From Fuerstiella sp. (GTDB taxonomy: Bacteria; Planctomycetota; Planctomycetia; Planctomycetales; Planctomycetaceae), in assembly GCA_022447185.1 (NCBI GenBank), contig JAKVAY010000009.1:39974-75975 (forward strand): DNA of 36,002 bases, in the 5' to 3' direction. The notes below the pieces were generated by a model that saw nothing but the letters and a program-made list of their open reading frames with translations, had not been told where the DNA came from and did not search any database. Made by a program: the position numbers and the translations under genes. Shown here piece by piece: positions 1-9,111 of this stretch (positions are counted from its first letter, which is position 1; each line of letters starts with the position of its first letter).

Positions 1-477
1 GTCGAACGTGGCGTGCGTTTTGTCCAGGTTTACTCGCTCGGATGGGACTCACACGGCAACATCGCCAAAGAACACAGACGGCGCGGACAGGAAACCGATC
101 AACCGATTGCCGGCCTCATCCAGGACCTCAAGGAACGTGGACTCCTCGATGAAACGCTCATCGTGTGGGGTGGCGAGTTTGGCCGTACGGCGGATAACCA
201 CATGAGTTTCTTCCGCAGTAATCCCGGACGTGACCACAACAAGAGCGCCATGCCCTTCTGGTTAGCCGGTGGCGGTGTCAAGGGGGGAACGGTGCTGGGA
301 GCCACCGACGAACTGGGGATCAAAGCGGTTGAAGATGTCTATCACACCCATGATTTGCACGCGACCATCCTGCACCTGATGGGACTGGACGACTACGACC
401 TGACGTACTACCACAGCGGTCGTTTTAAACGTCTGACCGATCTTGGCGGTCGTCTCATATCCGAAGTGATCGCATAG
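1..477 (+). CDS. DUF1501 family protein, C-terminal part (5' end outside window)
   Basis: The reading frame is open from the first base, so only the last 158 residues are here. They carry the hallmarks of the planctomycete DUF1501 family, which has a sulfatase/alkaline-phosphatase-like fold: 'GWDSHGN' near the start, 'GGEFGRT' in the middle, then 'GRDH' and an ending 'DLHATILHLMGLD'. Members are usually Tat-exported and encoded next to a PSCyt1/DUF1553 cytochrome gene; any such partner would lie left of the window. The exact biochemical role of the family is not known. A second, complete DUF1501 protein lies at 20959-22386, and its C-terminal part has the same block order. Confidence 0.93.
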   Translation, partial: VERGVRFVQVYSLGWDSHGNIAKEHRRRGQETDQPIAGLIQDLKERGLLDETLIVWGGEFGRTADNHMSFFRSNPGRDHNKSAMPFWLAGGGVKGGTVLGATDELGIKAVEDVYHTHDLHATILHLMGLDDYDLTYYHSGRFKRLTDLGGRLISEVIA

Positions 478-501
478 AGGGACGACGCTCACCTGTCCGA
501 T

Positions 502-2205
502 TTAATAGTACGTCGCAAGTTCCACGCGGGTCACTCGCAATGGATGGTCGATTCCCGGTGTGCGACGCTGTAATTCCATCGTCAGGTAATTGTGCCCTGC
601 CGCAAGAAACTCCACCGGCACATCAATCCTCAGCCCGGCAAACGACAAATCGAGCGACTGCTTCGAGGGAAATCCCAGTAACCCCTGTCCTGCCGGTATA
701 TCGATCTGCTGATTGACGGAATCCATTTCGATTCGGTCATCTTCGCGGTGAACAGCAAGTCGCTGTCCGTTCAGTGTCAGCTCAAGCTCGTCGCTCTTAC
801 CGGAAAACTCGAAGCCAATACAGAGCTCGGCAGTGCTGAGTGAAGAACGCCCCGGGGACGCATCGTCCGCCAGCGGAATCGCCATCTCGGCCACGCTTCC
901 GACGTTGAGGTTCATTGGCACGGGCGCAGCACGCGACTGGGTATTGAAGCGGACATAATCGCCGCCGGGCTCACGCCGCGGAGCCTCGACACGCTGCACA
1001 AGAACGTAACGTTTGTCACGACCCGTAAGCCGGGCCGGATCAGCAATCTGCCCCAGCAGCGAACGACGCCAGTCACCGTGAAAGAACCAGTTGAAGGTGG
1101 AAAGACCGTCTGCGCCGTCGCGCCACAGGTTGGCGGCGTTTCCCCGCACCACATCTTCCGGATAAATGCGGTATCCGTTTCCGTATGTCGTTACACAGGG
1201 ATAAATCGGCAACTGCCGCGCGGTCATCAGGGTTCGGAACTCGCTCAAGCTCGGCAATTCAGTGAGACCCTGACCAAGGATCAACAGGTCGACGAGGTCT
1301 TCTGCGATCCAGGCGCGGATGTCAAATCCACCTTCCAGGCACCAATCCACCCGTTCGGGGATGCGAACGGCAATCTCGATGGGACGCCCGCGTTTCTCGG
1401 CACGCTGATTGAGAACATGCCTCACCTGACGCATGAATGTGTTCAGGTGATGCGCGTTCTCGGCCTCGGTGCCGCGGGGAAAATGCATCGTGTGCCTCAG
1501 CCAGTCGAGTTCGATGCCATCGAAATCCCAGCGATCGAAAAATTCCTCAATGAGGCGCAGCTTCAGAGCTCGCACGCGTGGATGGGCGTAATTGAGCGCA
1601 CTCCACATGTCGAGGTCCGGTACCAGCCAGTCCAGGTTCTGTCGTTTAAAGGTAGGCAGTTCGGGATTGGGTCGCACACCTTTGGCGTGCTGTCCGTCAT
1701 GACAATCGTTCATCCGCAGGGACACGAACGCGTCGATACCGCGTCGATGGCATTCCTCGACGACGACCGCCGGCGGATTCGCTCCCGAATCGGCCAGCGC
1801 CCTGGGATTGCGGTACTGATCGGCGGGATCGACCTCGATCCCGCCGTGCCAGGTGCGCGCTTCGGGAAATCGGAACTGATCTGCCTCACCCGGCCACTCC
1901 AGAACGTTGCTCTGGTACTCCGCAACGTTGCCACTGCCGAAACTGAAGAACAATGCGTCAACCGCCTTCTCGTCGAGCGGCGTGAAAACCAGTGAAACAA
2001 ACTGCTCGCGAGTCAGTGGGCCTTCCGGATTCCCCAGGGCCGCCCGCCCAAAGCAGTGGATCATCGACCCGTCACAATTGACGAGTAGTCGGCGCGGAGC
2101 TGTCCCGGGAGGCTGCGCCTGCAGAACGCTGGCCAGAGGCGTCGTCAGAGTACCGCCGGCCGCCAGCAAAAAACTTCGTCGATCGAATCCGTACAGATAT
2201 TCCAC
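502..2205 (-). CDS. Tat-exported TIM-barrel glycoside-hydrolase-like protein
   Basis: From the GTG at 2205 the protein has 567 residues and opens with a Tat-like signal (DRRSFLLAAGG near residue 7). The frame stays open upstream to an ATG at 2361, but that would put 52 unrelated residues before the twin arginines, so I prefer 2205. The central part reads as a TIM barrel of the glycoside-hydrolase-like (GHL) type: 'FDGIELDWLRH' around residues 228-238 resembles the strand-4 motif bearing the acidic catalytic residues. The last ~110 residues look like a beta-sandwich. It is likely a periplasmic or secreted carbohydrate-active protein; the substrate cannot be read from sequence. It lies 342 bases downstream of the amine-modification cluster on the same strand, too far to assume one operon. 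Confidence 0.75.
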   Translation of the reverse strand: MEYLYGFDRRSFLLAAGGTLTTPLASVLQAQPPGTAPRRLLVNCDGSMIHCFGRAALGNPEGPLTREQFVSLVFTPLDEKAVDALFFSFGSGNVAEYQSNVLEWPGEADQFRFPEARTWHGGIEVDPADQYRNPRALADSGANPPAVVVEECHRRGIDAFVSLRMNDCHDGQHAKGVRPNPELPTFKRQNLDWLVPDLDMWSALNYAHPRVRALKLRLIEEFFDRWDFDGIELDWLRHTMHFPRGTEAENAHHLNTFMRQVRHVLNQRAEKRGRPIEIAVRIPERVDWCLEGGFDIRAWIAEDLVDLLILGQGLTELPSLSEFRTLMTARQLPIYPCVTTYGNGYRIYPEDVVRGNAANLWRDGADGLSTFNWFFHGDWRRSLLGQIADPARLTGRDKRYVLVQRVEAPRREPGGDYVRFNTQSRAAPVPMNLNVGSVAEMAIPLADDASPGRSSLSTAELCIGFEFSGKSDELELTLNGQRLAVHREDDRIEMDSVNQQIDIPAGQGLLGFPSKQSLDLSFAGLRIDVPVEFLAAGHNYLTMELQRRTPGIDHPLRVTRVELATYY

Positions 2206-2547
2206 GGGGTGAAGGATAGGGAGGAACGAGAGGGTGAGTCCACTGAAATCGTCAGCAACCTGCGTAAAGACGGAAACCGAACCCGACGAGGAGCCAGTGA
2301 CATAAAAAAACACCAGCTGAACGGAAAGCATTTTTCCATTCGGGGCCTGACTTCTCTTCACCGTTGCTGTTGTTCAAATTAGAACAATACTGACGAACGC
2401 TTCCGGGCAGAGTTACGTCAACATCAGTGAAAAAGTCGATTGATGAATCAATGGTGACCAGAATTTGGACACATGAATTTCAGCGACAGAGACTCCTCTA
2501 TGAAAAGCCGAAACAGACCGGCAGCACAAACCCCATGCTGCCTCAGG
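2206..2547. other. Intergenic region, 342 bp
   Basis: This lies between the stop of the histidine-rich membrane gene and the preferred start of the glycoside-hydrolase-like gene, both on the minus strand. It presumably holds the latter's promoter. I see no RNA gene, repeat or convincing hairpin. The part 2206-2361 is in frame with the gene to the left and could be coding if translation starts at the ATG at 2361. Confidence 0.5.
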
Positions 2548-3675
2548 TTATGTGAGCGGCGACGACGCGGTGTCGTTCGGTGGATTCACAAATCCGGCCA
2601 GCCGTTCATTCGAACTTCGCCGCCAGATAAAACCGTCAAGGATATAGTGCGTGATCTGAGGAACGGCCAGCAGCGGCACAAGCAGGCCGCTCCAGCCGTC
2701 CAGACTCCACACACTGCCGAACAGCCACGGCCGTTCGTGCCAGACACCGTTGTCCCACAGCAGTTCCTCCACATACGCCAGCAGCCAGATGATGCCAAAG
2801 AACGCACCAATTCGGCGAATTGGGTGGCGGGAAGAACGTGCGATCTCTTTTTTGTTCCAGCGATACCAGTACACCAGAACGAGATACGGAATGCCGTGGA
2901 TGATCACATTCGTAACGGTGAACGCGTAATCGGAATTAAATGAAATGATTCCGACGTACCAGCAGACCGCGGTAGTGACAACAACCACATCTTTTCCGGG
3001 ACTGCAGCGTCGGAACCGCATAGCCAGGTACCCGGAACGACAACAATAAAGCAGCATGATGCCCCAGTACACCGGCTGAAACATGTCCGCCACAAGCACT
3101 GGCAGCTCAACAAAGTCGTCTTCCAGAAACCACCAGAATTTTCTGGGCAGATGAGCATGCCAGTAGACCAGTGGATAGATCGTGGCAAGGTAGATTGTCA
3201 GTGAATCAATCCATTTACCAATCCGATCACTCTCCGCCGCCCTGGCACGATACAGAGCCACCCAGCCATACTGCTGACGAATGAAATGAAAGACGGCCAG
3301 ATACGCCAGTGTCCGCCAGAACCACAAGGGGCTCTCTGAATACAGCGCAATCCCAATCACAAACGACAGCAGGGGAGCCAGAGCGTACAGCCAGGGTCGT
3401 CGTCGCAATTCCGTTTTGTCAAAATAGACACGAAACCCAGTGGCATAAACGTGGGCAACATCGATCATCAAAATCGACGTAATCCACAGCCATTCCGGAG
3501 TCTCACTGCTCAGCCAGCCGCGTGAATGGCCAACCCATAACAGGCTGAGAGCAATCAATGCACTGCCCAGAAATGTGCACAGATCCACGGCTGGCGAAAA
3601 CAGCCACAGACTTTTCTGCAGCGTGCCCCTGGAAGTAACCGGACTGGCTGATGATGACATGTTTGATGAATGCAT
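2548..3675 (-). CDS. Multi-pass membrane protein rich in conserved-looking histidines, unknown function
   Basis: This 375-residue protein has about eight hydrophobic segments and no signal peptide; I do not recognise a named family. Histidines sit in or next to membrane segments: 'DVAHVYATG', 'VFHFIRQQYG', 'YWHAHLP', 'IHGIPY' and 'THYILDGFIW' near the C-terminus. Such a set could ligate a metal, as in membrane di-iron oxygenases or the Brp/Blh carotenoid oxygenases, but this is a resemblance in style only. It is the last gene of the colinear set that includes SpeD, SpeE-like, DUF350, DUF4178 and amine oxidase genes, 88 bases after the amine oxidase stop, which suggests a membrane role in the same process. 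The ATG at 3675 is used; another in-frame ATG lies at 3660. Confidence 0.82.
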   Translation of the reverse strand: MHSSNMSSSASPVTSRGTLQKSLWLFSPAVDLCTFLGSALIALSLLWVGHSRGWLSSETPEWLWITSILMIDVAHVYATGFRVYFDKTELRRRPWLYALAPLLSFVIGIALYSESPLWFWRTLAYLAVFHFIRQQYGWVALYRARAAESDRIGKWIDSLTIYLATIYPLVYWHAHLPRKFWWFLEDDFVELPVLVADMFQPVYWGIMLLYCCRSGYLAMRFRRCSPGKDVVVVTTAVCWYVGIISFNSDYAFTVTNVIIHGIPYLVLVYWYRWNKKEIARSSRHPIRRIGAFFGIIWLLAYVEELLWDNGVWHERPWLFGSVWSLDGWSGLLVPLLAVPQITHYILDGFIWRRSSNERLAGFVNPPNDTASSPLT

Positions 3676-3763
3676 TTTCGAATAGATGCCGGTCCGGACT
3701 CACCGAATCACATCCACATCCGTTCAGAGACACCCACACGGACTCTTCCGAGTGAGTTCCACT

Positions 3764-5401
3764 CTAAAGAAAACTGGAAAATAACGCATCCCGCACCGTC
3801 AGAACTTCTTCCGCCGCCCGAATCCCGTGATAGAACGCTTCTTCCATCAGGGCAATTCCACTCAAATCTGTACCGGCAAAGTGGATCGCTCCTTCAGCGG
3901 TCGCAGCCCTCTGCCGTGACCGACTCCAGATGAAACCGGGACGTGCCTGAATCATGGCATGCCCCCACCGCATCACGTCCACACGGGTGACCAGGTCCCG
4001 CGCGTCCGGATGTGCCCGTTCCAGATCCGTGATGACAATCTCAGCCCAGTGTTCCCATGTGAGATCCAGCAGTTTGCGGCGGGCATCTGACGGCTGGTCA
4101 TCGCAAAGTGGCAGATACCACGTCCAGACCGTCGGCCCGTGATCGATTCCCTGCTGATGAGTCGCAACCACGTATCCCAAAGACGGGCTGTCGTGAATTA
4201 CGTTGTCCCACGACAGCGGAAAATCGGGTTCCTGTGGTCGGTCCGAAAGATGCACATTGGCGCCCACCCACGCCCCATATTGAAACTGATCTGAATCCGC
4301 AACTCGCCCGGCAGGTCGATTCAGAATCAGATAACGGGCAAGAAACTGGGGAGCGGCAAAGATCACCTGCTGTGCGCGAATTCCCCGCACCTGTTTCGTT
4401 TCGCGATCAAGCACAACAATTCTGACCCGACCGGTTTGGTCGTCCGATTGTTGAATCGACAAAACAGCCTGCCCGGTGTTTACCCGGGAACCCAAAACCC
4501 GGCTGAGATGCCGAACGATCCGTCCATTGCCTTCCGGCCAGGTGAGAACCCCGGGTGAAACAGAGTTCGAGTTTTCCCGTCGAGACGCAAAATAAAACAA
4601 TCCCGCCCAGGCACTGGTTTGTTCAATCGTCAGTCCGTAATCATCACGGCAGCAATAGTCCACCCACCAGAACAATGGTACTGAATCCCATCCTTCACGG
4701 CGCATCCAATCCCCCATGGAGACCTCATCCAGACCGATCACGGCTTCGTCCGCAGAACAGCCGGCCAGGGGGATGGTGAAGGCAGGTGTCCCCCGGGCAT
4801 CCCGCCAGTCGATCCAGTGCGCGATCCTCTCCTGAAACGACGTCCACTGACGGAGATCTTCATCGGTGGCCACACTGTGCGGATACAGACCCTCTGCCCA
4901 GTGACCCTGGACGAATAATCGTTCGTGTGGTTCACGACACAGAATGTGTTCGTGAGCCGAATACACGCCCTGTGCGTTTTGCGCAGCCACTCCCATCTCA
5001 TCCAGCAGTCGCCACAACGCCCGGTTATCCGCACGAGGAACGGGCACGTAATGAGCTCCCCAGGGATAGCCCGAAACACGGCTCTGTCCACAGCGAGAAG
5101 TCCCGCCAATCACCGTTTCCAGTTCCAACAGGGTAAAATTATCCACACCGGCATGATGCAGTCGCCATGCGGCCGCCAATCCACTGATGCCGCCACCCAC
5201 AATCACCACACCTGATTCCTGCCAGTTTGTCACCGCGGGTTCAGGAAGATCGCCGTCCCGGATACGGTGCCCCACGTCGAGCGAGGGACTCAGCAGTTCA
5301 CCGGTGAATCCGGCATTGGTCTGTGAACATCCCGGCAGCAGCATCGAAGACGAACCGGCCAGAGCGGTCAGCAGAAGTTCACGTCGATCAAATCCGGTCA
5401 C
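3764..5401 (-). CDS. Exported FAD-dependent amine oxidase-like protein
   Basis: The 545-residue flavoprotein starts at a GTG (5401), 17 bases after the stop of the SpeE-like gene. The N-terminus has a Tat-type twin arginine (residues 6-7, DRRELLL) followed by a lipobox-like LPGC with Cys25, so it is probably exported folded with FAD and possibly lipid-anchored. The Rossmann FAD motif VGGGISGLAAAWRL begins near residue 68, with an acidic ribose-binding residue about 25 residues later. The end has the second FAD contact of flavin amine oxidases (FAGTDLSGIALMEEAFYHG). This is the family of monoamine and polyamine oxidases. Directly after an aminopropyltransferase-like gene, a substrate with a primary or secondary amine is likely; that is inference. 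Confidence 0.87.
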   Translation of the reverse strand: MTGFDRRELLLTALAGSSSMLLPGCSQTNAGFTGELLSPSLDVGHRIRDGDLPEPAVTNWQESGVVIVGGGISGLAAAWRLHHAGVDNFTLLELETVIGGTSRCGQSRVSGYPWGAHYVPVPRADNRALWRLLDEMGVAAQNAQGVYSAHEHILCREPHERLFVQGHWAEGLYPHSVATDEDLRQWTSFQERIAHWIDWRDARGTPAFTIPLAGCSADEAVIGLDEVSMGDWMRREGWDSVPLFWWVDYCCRDDYGLTIEQTSAWAGLFYFASRRENSNSVSPGVLTWPEGNGRIVRHLSRVLGSRVNTGQAVLSIQQSDDQTGRVRIVVLDRETKQVRGIRAQQVIFAAPQFLARYLILNRPAGRVADSDQFQYGAWVGANVHLSDRPQEPDFPLSWDNVIHDSPSLGYVVATHQQGIDHGPTVWTWYLPLCDDQPSDARRKLLDLTWEHWAEIVITDLERAHPDARDLVTRVDVMRWGHAMIQARPGFIWSRSRQRAATAEGAIHFAGTDLSGIALMEEAFYHGIRAAEEVLTVRDALFSSFL

Positions 5402-5418
5402 GCCGGCTCACTCCTGTC

Positions 5419-6942
5419 TTACTGCCAGCGACTCCATTCACGATCGTAATAGCGCACCAGAACCTGATTGTTCAAGCGGTTGATTTCAGTTTCAACATGG
5501 CTGAGATCCCTGGGCATGATAAACAGGTCATCCAGAACCCTTTGATCCAGAAATTTCAGCTGCTGGCTGACCTGTGGTGACAGCTGAGGAATCGACGGCA
5601 GGTCCTCAACAGCCGCCAGAGCAAATCCCCAGACACCAAACGTGGGAACCGTTGCCTGAAAAGGTCGCACGCGAAAACCGGACTTTTCCAGTGTATTGAT
5701 GACACACCAGTAAGATTTTGGCGACACCAGCGGTGAAGAACACTGAATCGTGACAACCCCCTGCGGGGCCAGCCGCTGTCGCAGTCGGGAAAAGAAGTAA
5801 CTCGTGTAGAGTTTGCCCACCGAATAACTTCCTGGATCAGGAAAATCGATGATCACGGCATCGAACCGGGCCGTGTCTTTGTCAATCCACAAAAACGCAT
5901 CCTGGTTAATCACAGTCACCCGCGAATCTCGCAGCGCGTTGCCGGTGAGTTCCGCCAGGGGCGGAAAACGATCAGCCAAAGACGTCATGGCAGGATCCAG
6001 ATCAACCAGAGTAACAGACTCAACCGTCGCGTACCTCAGAATTTCCCGCACGGCCAGACCATCACCGCCGCCCAGCACCAGGATCCGCCGCGCGTTGCGG
6101 CAGGACGCCACTGCCGGATGCACAAGCGCCTCGTGATAGCGGTATTCGTCCGCGGAGTTGAACTGAAGCTGTCCGTTAAGAAACAGCTGAATCCCGGTGT
6201 TGTTCTCTGCAATAACAATCCGCTGGTAAGGTGAACTTTCCGCATGCACAACAGTGCCGGCAAGTTGGTTTTCTTCGGCAACGGTGGTGATGGCATCAGC
6301 CTTGATGATACCGGTGACCAGCAGACCAACCACCAGCATGGCTCGTCCCCGCAACCCGCCCAGACCTTTGGGCGAAAGCAGAGGTCGCAGCAGATGCGTC
6401 CCCCATAATCCAACCAGTGCGTTGATGATGCCGAATATCAGCGACGTACGAACCAGCCCCAGATGCGGAACCAGCAGAATGGGAAACAACAATGCGGCCA
6501 GCAAAGCTCCGATGTAATCGAACGTCAGTACACGTGACACCAGATCGGAAAAGTCCACATGTTCCTTCAGCAACCGCATCAGCAGCGGCAGTTCCAGTCC
6601 AACAAGGACTCCGATTAGAAATACCAGTCCATACAGCAGCGGACGAAACCAATCGATATAACCGAACGCCAGAAACAACAACGGAGCGGACGTTCCGCCC
6701 ACCAGGGCAACGGCCAGTTCGATTTCAATGAAACAGCGGGCCAGTTTTTCTTCAACAAAGGAAGACAACCAGGCACCAACTCCCAATGCCGAAAGATAGA
6801 TTCCAATCACCAGTGAAAACTGCGTGACGGAATCTCCCAGCAGGTAACTGGCCAAAGTCCCCGCGAGCAACTCATAGATAAGTCCGCAGGTGGCGATGAT
6901 CAGCACGTTCAGATAGAACAGAAACAAGGGTGCCCGGTTCAT
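5419..6942 (-). CDS. Membrane-fused spermidine synthase-like aminopropyltransferase
   Basis: The protein has 507 residues. The first ~215 form about seven membrane segments; the remainder is a spermidine synthase (SpeE) domain. Visible SpeE motifs: YHEALVHP at 269-276, the decarboxylated-AdoMet loop GGGDG at 291-295, the acidic ribose-binding stretch VDLDP near 313-317, and IIDFPDP at 364-370, in which Asp366 aligns by eye with the catalytic Asp of E. coli SpeE (ISDCTDP). The enzyme therefore looks active and should transfer aminopropyl from decarboxylated AdoMet to an amine. The membrane fusion suggests the acceptor is at or in the membrane. A SpeD-like gene that could supply the donor lies about 2 kb upstream in the same orientation. 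The start is the ATG at 6942, 106 bases after the DUF350 stop. Confidence 0.92.
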   Translation of the reverse strand: MNRAPLFLFYLNVLIIATCGLIYELLAGTLASYLLGDSVTQFSLVIGIYLSALGVGAWLSSFVEEKLARCFIEIELAVALVGGTSAPLLFLAFGYIDWFRPLLYGLVFLIGVLVGLELPLLMRLLKEHVDFSDLVSRVLTFDYIGALLAALLFPILLVPHLGLVRTSLIFGIINALVGLWGTHLLRPLLSPKGLGGLRGRAMLVVGLLVTGIIKADAITTVAEENQLAGTVVHAESSPYQRIVIAENNTGIQLFLNGQLQFNSADEYRYHEALVHPAVASCRNARRILVLGGGDGLAVREILRYATVESVTLVDLDPAMTSLADRFPPLAELTGNALRDSRVTVINQDAFLWIDKDTARFDAVIIDFPDPGSYSVGKLYTSYFFSRLRQRLAPQGVVTIQCSSPLVSPKSYWCVINTLEKSGFRVRPFQATVPTFGVWGFALAAVEDLPSIPQLSPQVSQQLKFLDQRVLDDLFIMPRDLSHVETEINRLNNQVLVRYYDREWSRWQ

Positions 6943-7048
6943 CGGACGACTGCTTATTAAATGACAGATTGAACGCGCGCATGGCCCGTGTGACCAACGG
7001 AAACAATGTCAAACCGTCGCTGACGGACTGCAGCAACGAGACCTCGAA

Positions 7049-7318
7049 CTAACCCTGAATCGATGCGGCAATGATCAGGGAAATGCCAATCACGACGGAT
7101 CCCATCACGACTCCCAAAGCCAGATTCTGGTCTTCTTCAATTTCTTTTTTGAGTGAAAACGGAGAGAGTCTCTCCATCAGCCAGAAACTCAGGGCCAGTA
7201 CCACAATACCCACGATCGCAAATACAATCGCAGCGAGCAGATGCCGTATGAGCAAACCCGAATCAGCGGATTGGGCCAAAAGTAGTGCGCCGGGTACAGC
7301 AGACAGAACAGCCATCAT
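7049..7318 (-). CDS. DUF350 family inner-membrane protein
   Basis: From the ATG at 7318 this is an 89-residue protein with an N-terminal hydrophobic stretch and two clear membrane helices (about 23-46 and 68-86). Between them lies FSLKKEIEEDQNLALG, the polar motif typical of DUF350 (E. coli YjfL type). It is a single-repeat, short version. The start codon overlaps the stop of the 57-residue gene before it as ATGA, which decides the start; the frame runs further upstream but only as a shadow of that gene. DUF350 has no established biochemical role. It is often found near DUF4178 and spermidine-synthase-like genes, as here, which argues for a shared envelope function. Confidence 0.88.
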   Translation of the reverse strand: MMAVLSAVPGALLLAQSADSGLLIRHLLAAIVFAIVGIVVLALSFWLMERLSPFSLKKEIEEDQNLALGVVMGSVVIGISLIIAASIQG

Positions 7319-7488
7319 TTTCCTATCCCCCAAAAGCCACCGGTACTGCGTCCACCGCCGATACCGCTGTGACCAAAATCCATGCTCGGCATTTTCCATC
7401 CGGCGATCGCACCGGTGCCAAAAAACAAACAAACACTGGTCCCCACGACCAGATACAGTTTGACGAGAGTCGATTTGAAATCAGGCAT
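7315..7488 (-). CDS. Small membrane protein, 57 residues, glycine-rich tail
   Basis: This gene begins with ATG at 7488 and ends with TGA at 7317-7315. It reads MPDFKSTLVKLYLVVGTS, continues as one membrane helix to about residue 30 (SVCLFFGTGAIAGW), and ends in a short tail rich in Gly and Ser (GIGGGRSTGGFWGIGK). A purine-rich stretch (GAAGGACGG) lies shortly before the ATG. It sits 39 bases after the DUF4178 stop, and its TGA overlaps the DUF350 ATG by four bases. The overlap and the protein-like composition make it a real gene. I do not recognise a family. It could be a small subunit or regulator of the DUF350 complex. Confidence 0.75.
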   Translation of the reverse strand: MPDFKSTLVKLYLVVGTSVCLFFGTGAIAGWKMPSMDFGHSGIGGGRSTGGFWGIGK

Positions 7489-7527
7489 CACCTGTCCGTC
7501 CTTCGATGAAACGAATCTTCCAATTAC

Positions 7528-9111
7528 TTAATCATCAGTCTGATACGGGCTGTAGCAACTGTCTTTCCAGCGGTTCACTTCGAACTGGCCTTTAAAGGCC
7601 AGAAATCCGATCGGAATCACCGACACCAGCCCCAGTGACACTGCGAAAAACCACTGGTCGACACCCTGCTTCAGAGTGGCTAAAAACAACAGATCCAGCA
7701 GGCCCAGTACCACTAGGAACATGACCCACAGTTTCTTAACGTCTCCTGTCTGAGGGCCCGGCTGAATGACTCCCACATCCCACGGACGCGCCAGGTCCGT
7801 AACACCAAATGCCTGCTCGATTTCTTCCGGTGATTTGTAAACACCCACGGATACGTTCCATTCTGTCGACTTATCAGTGTCTGAACGCTCAGTGGACAAC
7901 ATCCGTGGTGGCGCGATGTAGTCTGCGGTATGCACCTTTTCTCCCACCGCAACTTTCCAGTGGAACTCGCCCAGCACAAATCGGACGGTCGCTAGCCCGG
8001 AATCATACAAGTAAAACAGCTGACGTTCGAACCTCGCACCCGTTCTCCCTCTGTGTTTTGCAATCGTGAATTCATGGGCAGAAACCGGTTCAACAAACGA
8101 CCAGTGGCGTTTGTTGCAGACCAGCCAGCGAAACCCTGATCTTTGACTCTGCAAAAGGTACTCCGTCCAGGGATAGTCAAGTCCCTGATACCGGGCAAAG
8201 CGTTCCATGAACCCAATCACGGTGTATTCCACACCATCCAGTGTGCCAATGGTTCCCAGTGGAATCTGTGGTTTTTTTTGTCTAAGGTTCAGGGTCTGCA
8301 GGTACTCGAGCTTTCCGTTCCGACAATCCAGCATCGATGTACAAGCCGGACAACAGACCCGCTGCGTCTCATCGGGGGCGTACAGTGTCAGGGCACCTGC
8401 ACAATGTGGACAATTCACAGACAGTGCCTGTACCCGACTTTCGTCGTGCTGACTGACAACCGCCGGTACTCCGCCAGACCAGCCGGTCTCTGAGAGTTCC
8501 AGTTCATCCAATGTCACTTCCCGGCCCCAAAAGAAGCGGGGCTGGGTGAGCGAATAGTCGAGCGTTCCGAATGTCCTGCCCTTGCCACGAAAATCAGCAA
8601 ACCTGTGTGGAGCGCCTTCCTGGAAGGCCCAGGGAATCTCTCCCTCCGCCCCTTTTGTGACAGCGACTCCGACTTCCGTAACGGTCACGTCACCCTGCTT
8701 TCCAAGCTCAAACCGTCGGCCTGGTTCAAGATCATCAAACTCCGGCAGATCGAGTTTGTGGAACGCCTTCTTTTCGGACGTCAGATAGTATTTCCCCTGA
8801 GCCTCGGCCAGCCATCCCCAGCGCCCGTTGGAGAACAGCAGATACCATTCATCCCACACGCCACCGGCAGGATGCTGATACTGCACACGACCAATCAGCT
8901 CAAATTTCCTTCCGCGACACTTTCCGGTGACCCCGCGACTTAAAGGAGAATCGGTCAGAACCAGGTCGGAAACTTTTCCATGATCCGCCACCGACTTGTC
9001 TGCGCGAGCCACCACGCACTGGCAAAAATCGCAGATGGTGACCAGCGAGGTGCTCACCTGAAATTCCACCGGGCCACCGCAGGACGGACAGTTGGCAATC
9101 CGAACTTTCAT
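7528..9111 (-). CDS. DUF4178 protein with two zinc ribbons and a C-terminal membrane anchor
   Basis: This 527-residue protein has two four-cysteine zinc-ribbon-like sites: C8/C11 with C27/C30, and C234/C237 with C254/C257. Each is followed by a DUF4178 domain, recognisable by 'WDEWYLLFSNGRWGWL' near 86-101 and 'WTEYLLQSQRSGFRWL' near 315-330 followed by HWSFV. Two membrane helices lie near 461-480 and 487-506, so the bulk is probably cytoplasmic and tethered to the membrane. DUF4178 has no known catalytic role. The ATG at 9111 overlaps the SpeD stop as ATGA, showing coupled translation with the AdoMet decarboxylase. The duplicated ribbon-plus-domain layout suggests an internal duplication. 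Confidence 0.88.
   Translation of the reverse strand: MKVRIANCPSCGGPVEFQVSTSLVTICDFCQCVVARADKSVADHGKVSDLVLTDSPLSRGVTGKCRGRKFELIGRVQYQHPAGGVWDEWYLLFSNGRWGWLAEAQGKYYLTSEKKAFHKLDLPEFDDLEPGRRFELGKQGDVTVTEVGVAVTKGAEGEIPWAFQEGAPHRFADFRGKGRTFGTLDYSLTQPRFFWGREVTLDELELSETGWSGGVPAVVSQHDESRVQALSVNCPHCAGALTLYAPDETQRVCCPACTSMLDCRNGKLEYLQTLNLRQKKPQIPLGTIGTLDGVEYTVIGFMERFARYQGLDYPWTEYLLQSQRSGFRWLVCNKRHWSFVEPVSAHEFTIAKHRGRTGARFERQLFYLYDSGLATVRFVLGEFHWKVAVGEKVHTADYIAPPRMLSTERSDTDKSTEWNVSVGVYKSPEEIEQAFGVTDLARPWDVGVIQPGPQTGDVKKLWVMFLVVLGLLDLLFLATLKQGVDQWFFAVSLGLVSVIPIGFLAFKGQFEVNRWKDSCYSPYQTDD

Noticed and set aside
1078..1995. A 305-codon plus-strand open frame
   Set aside because: It lies wholly inside the minus-strand glycoside-hydrolase-like gene and its translation shows no domain; it is an antisense shadow.
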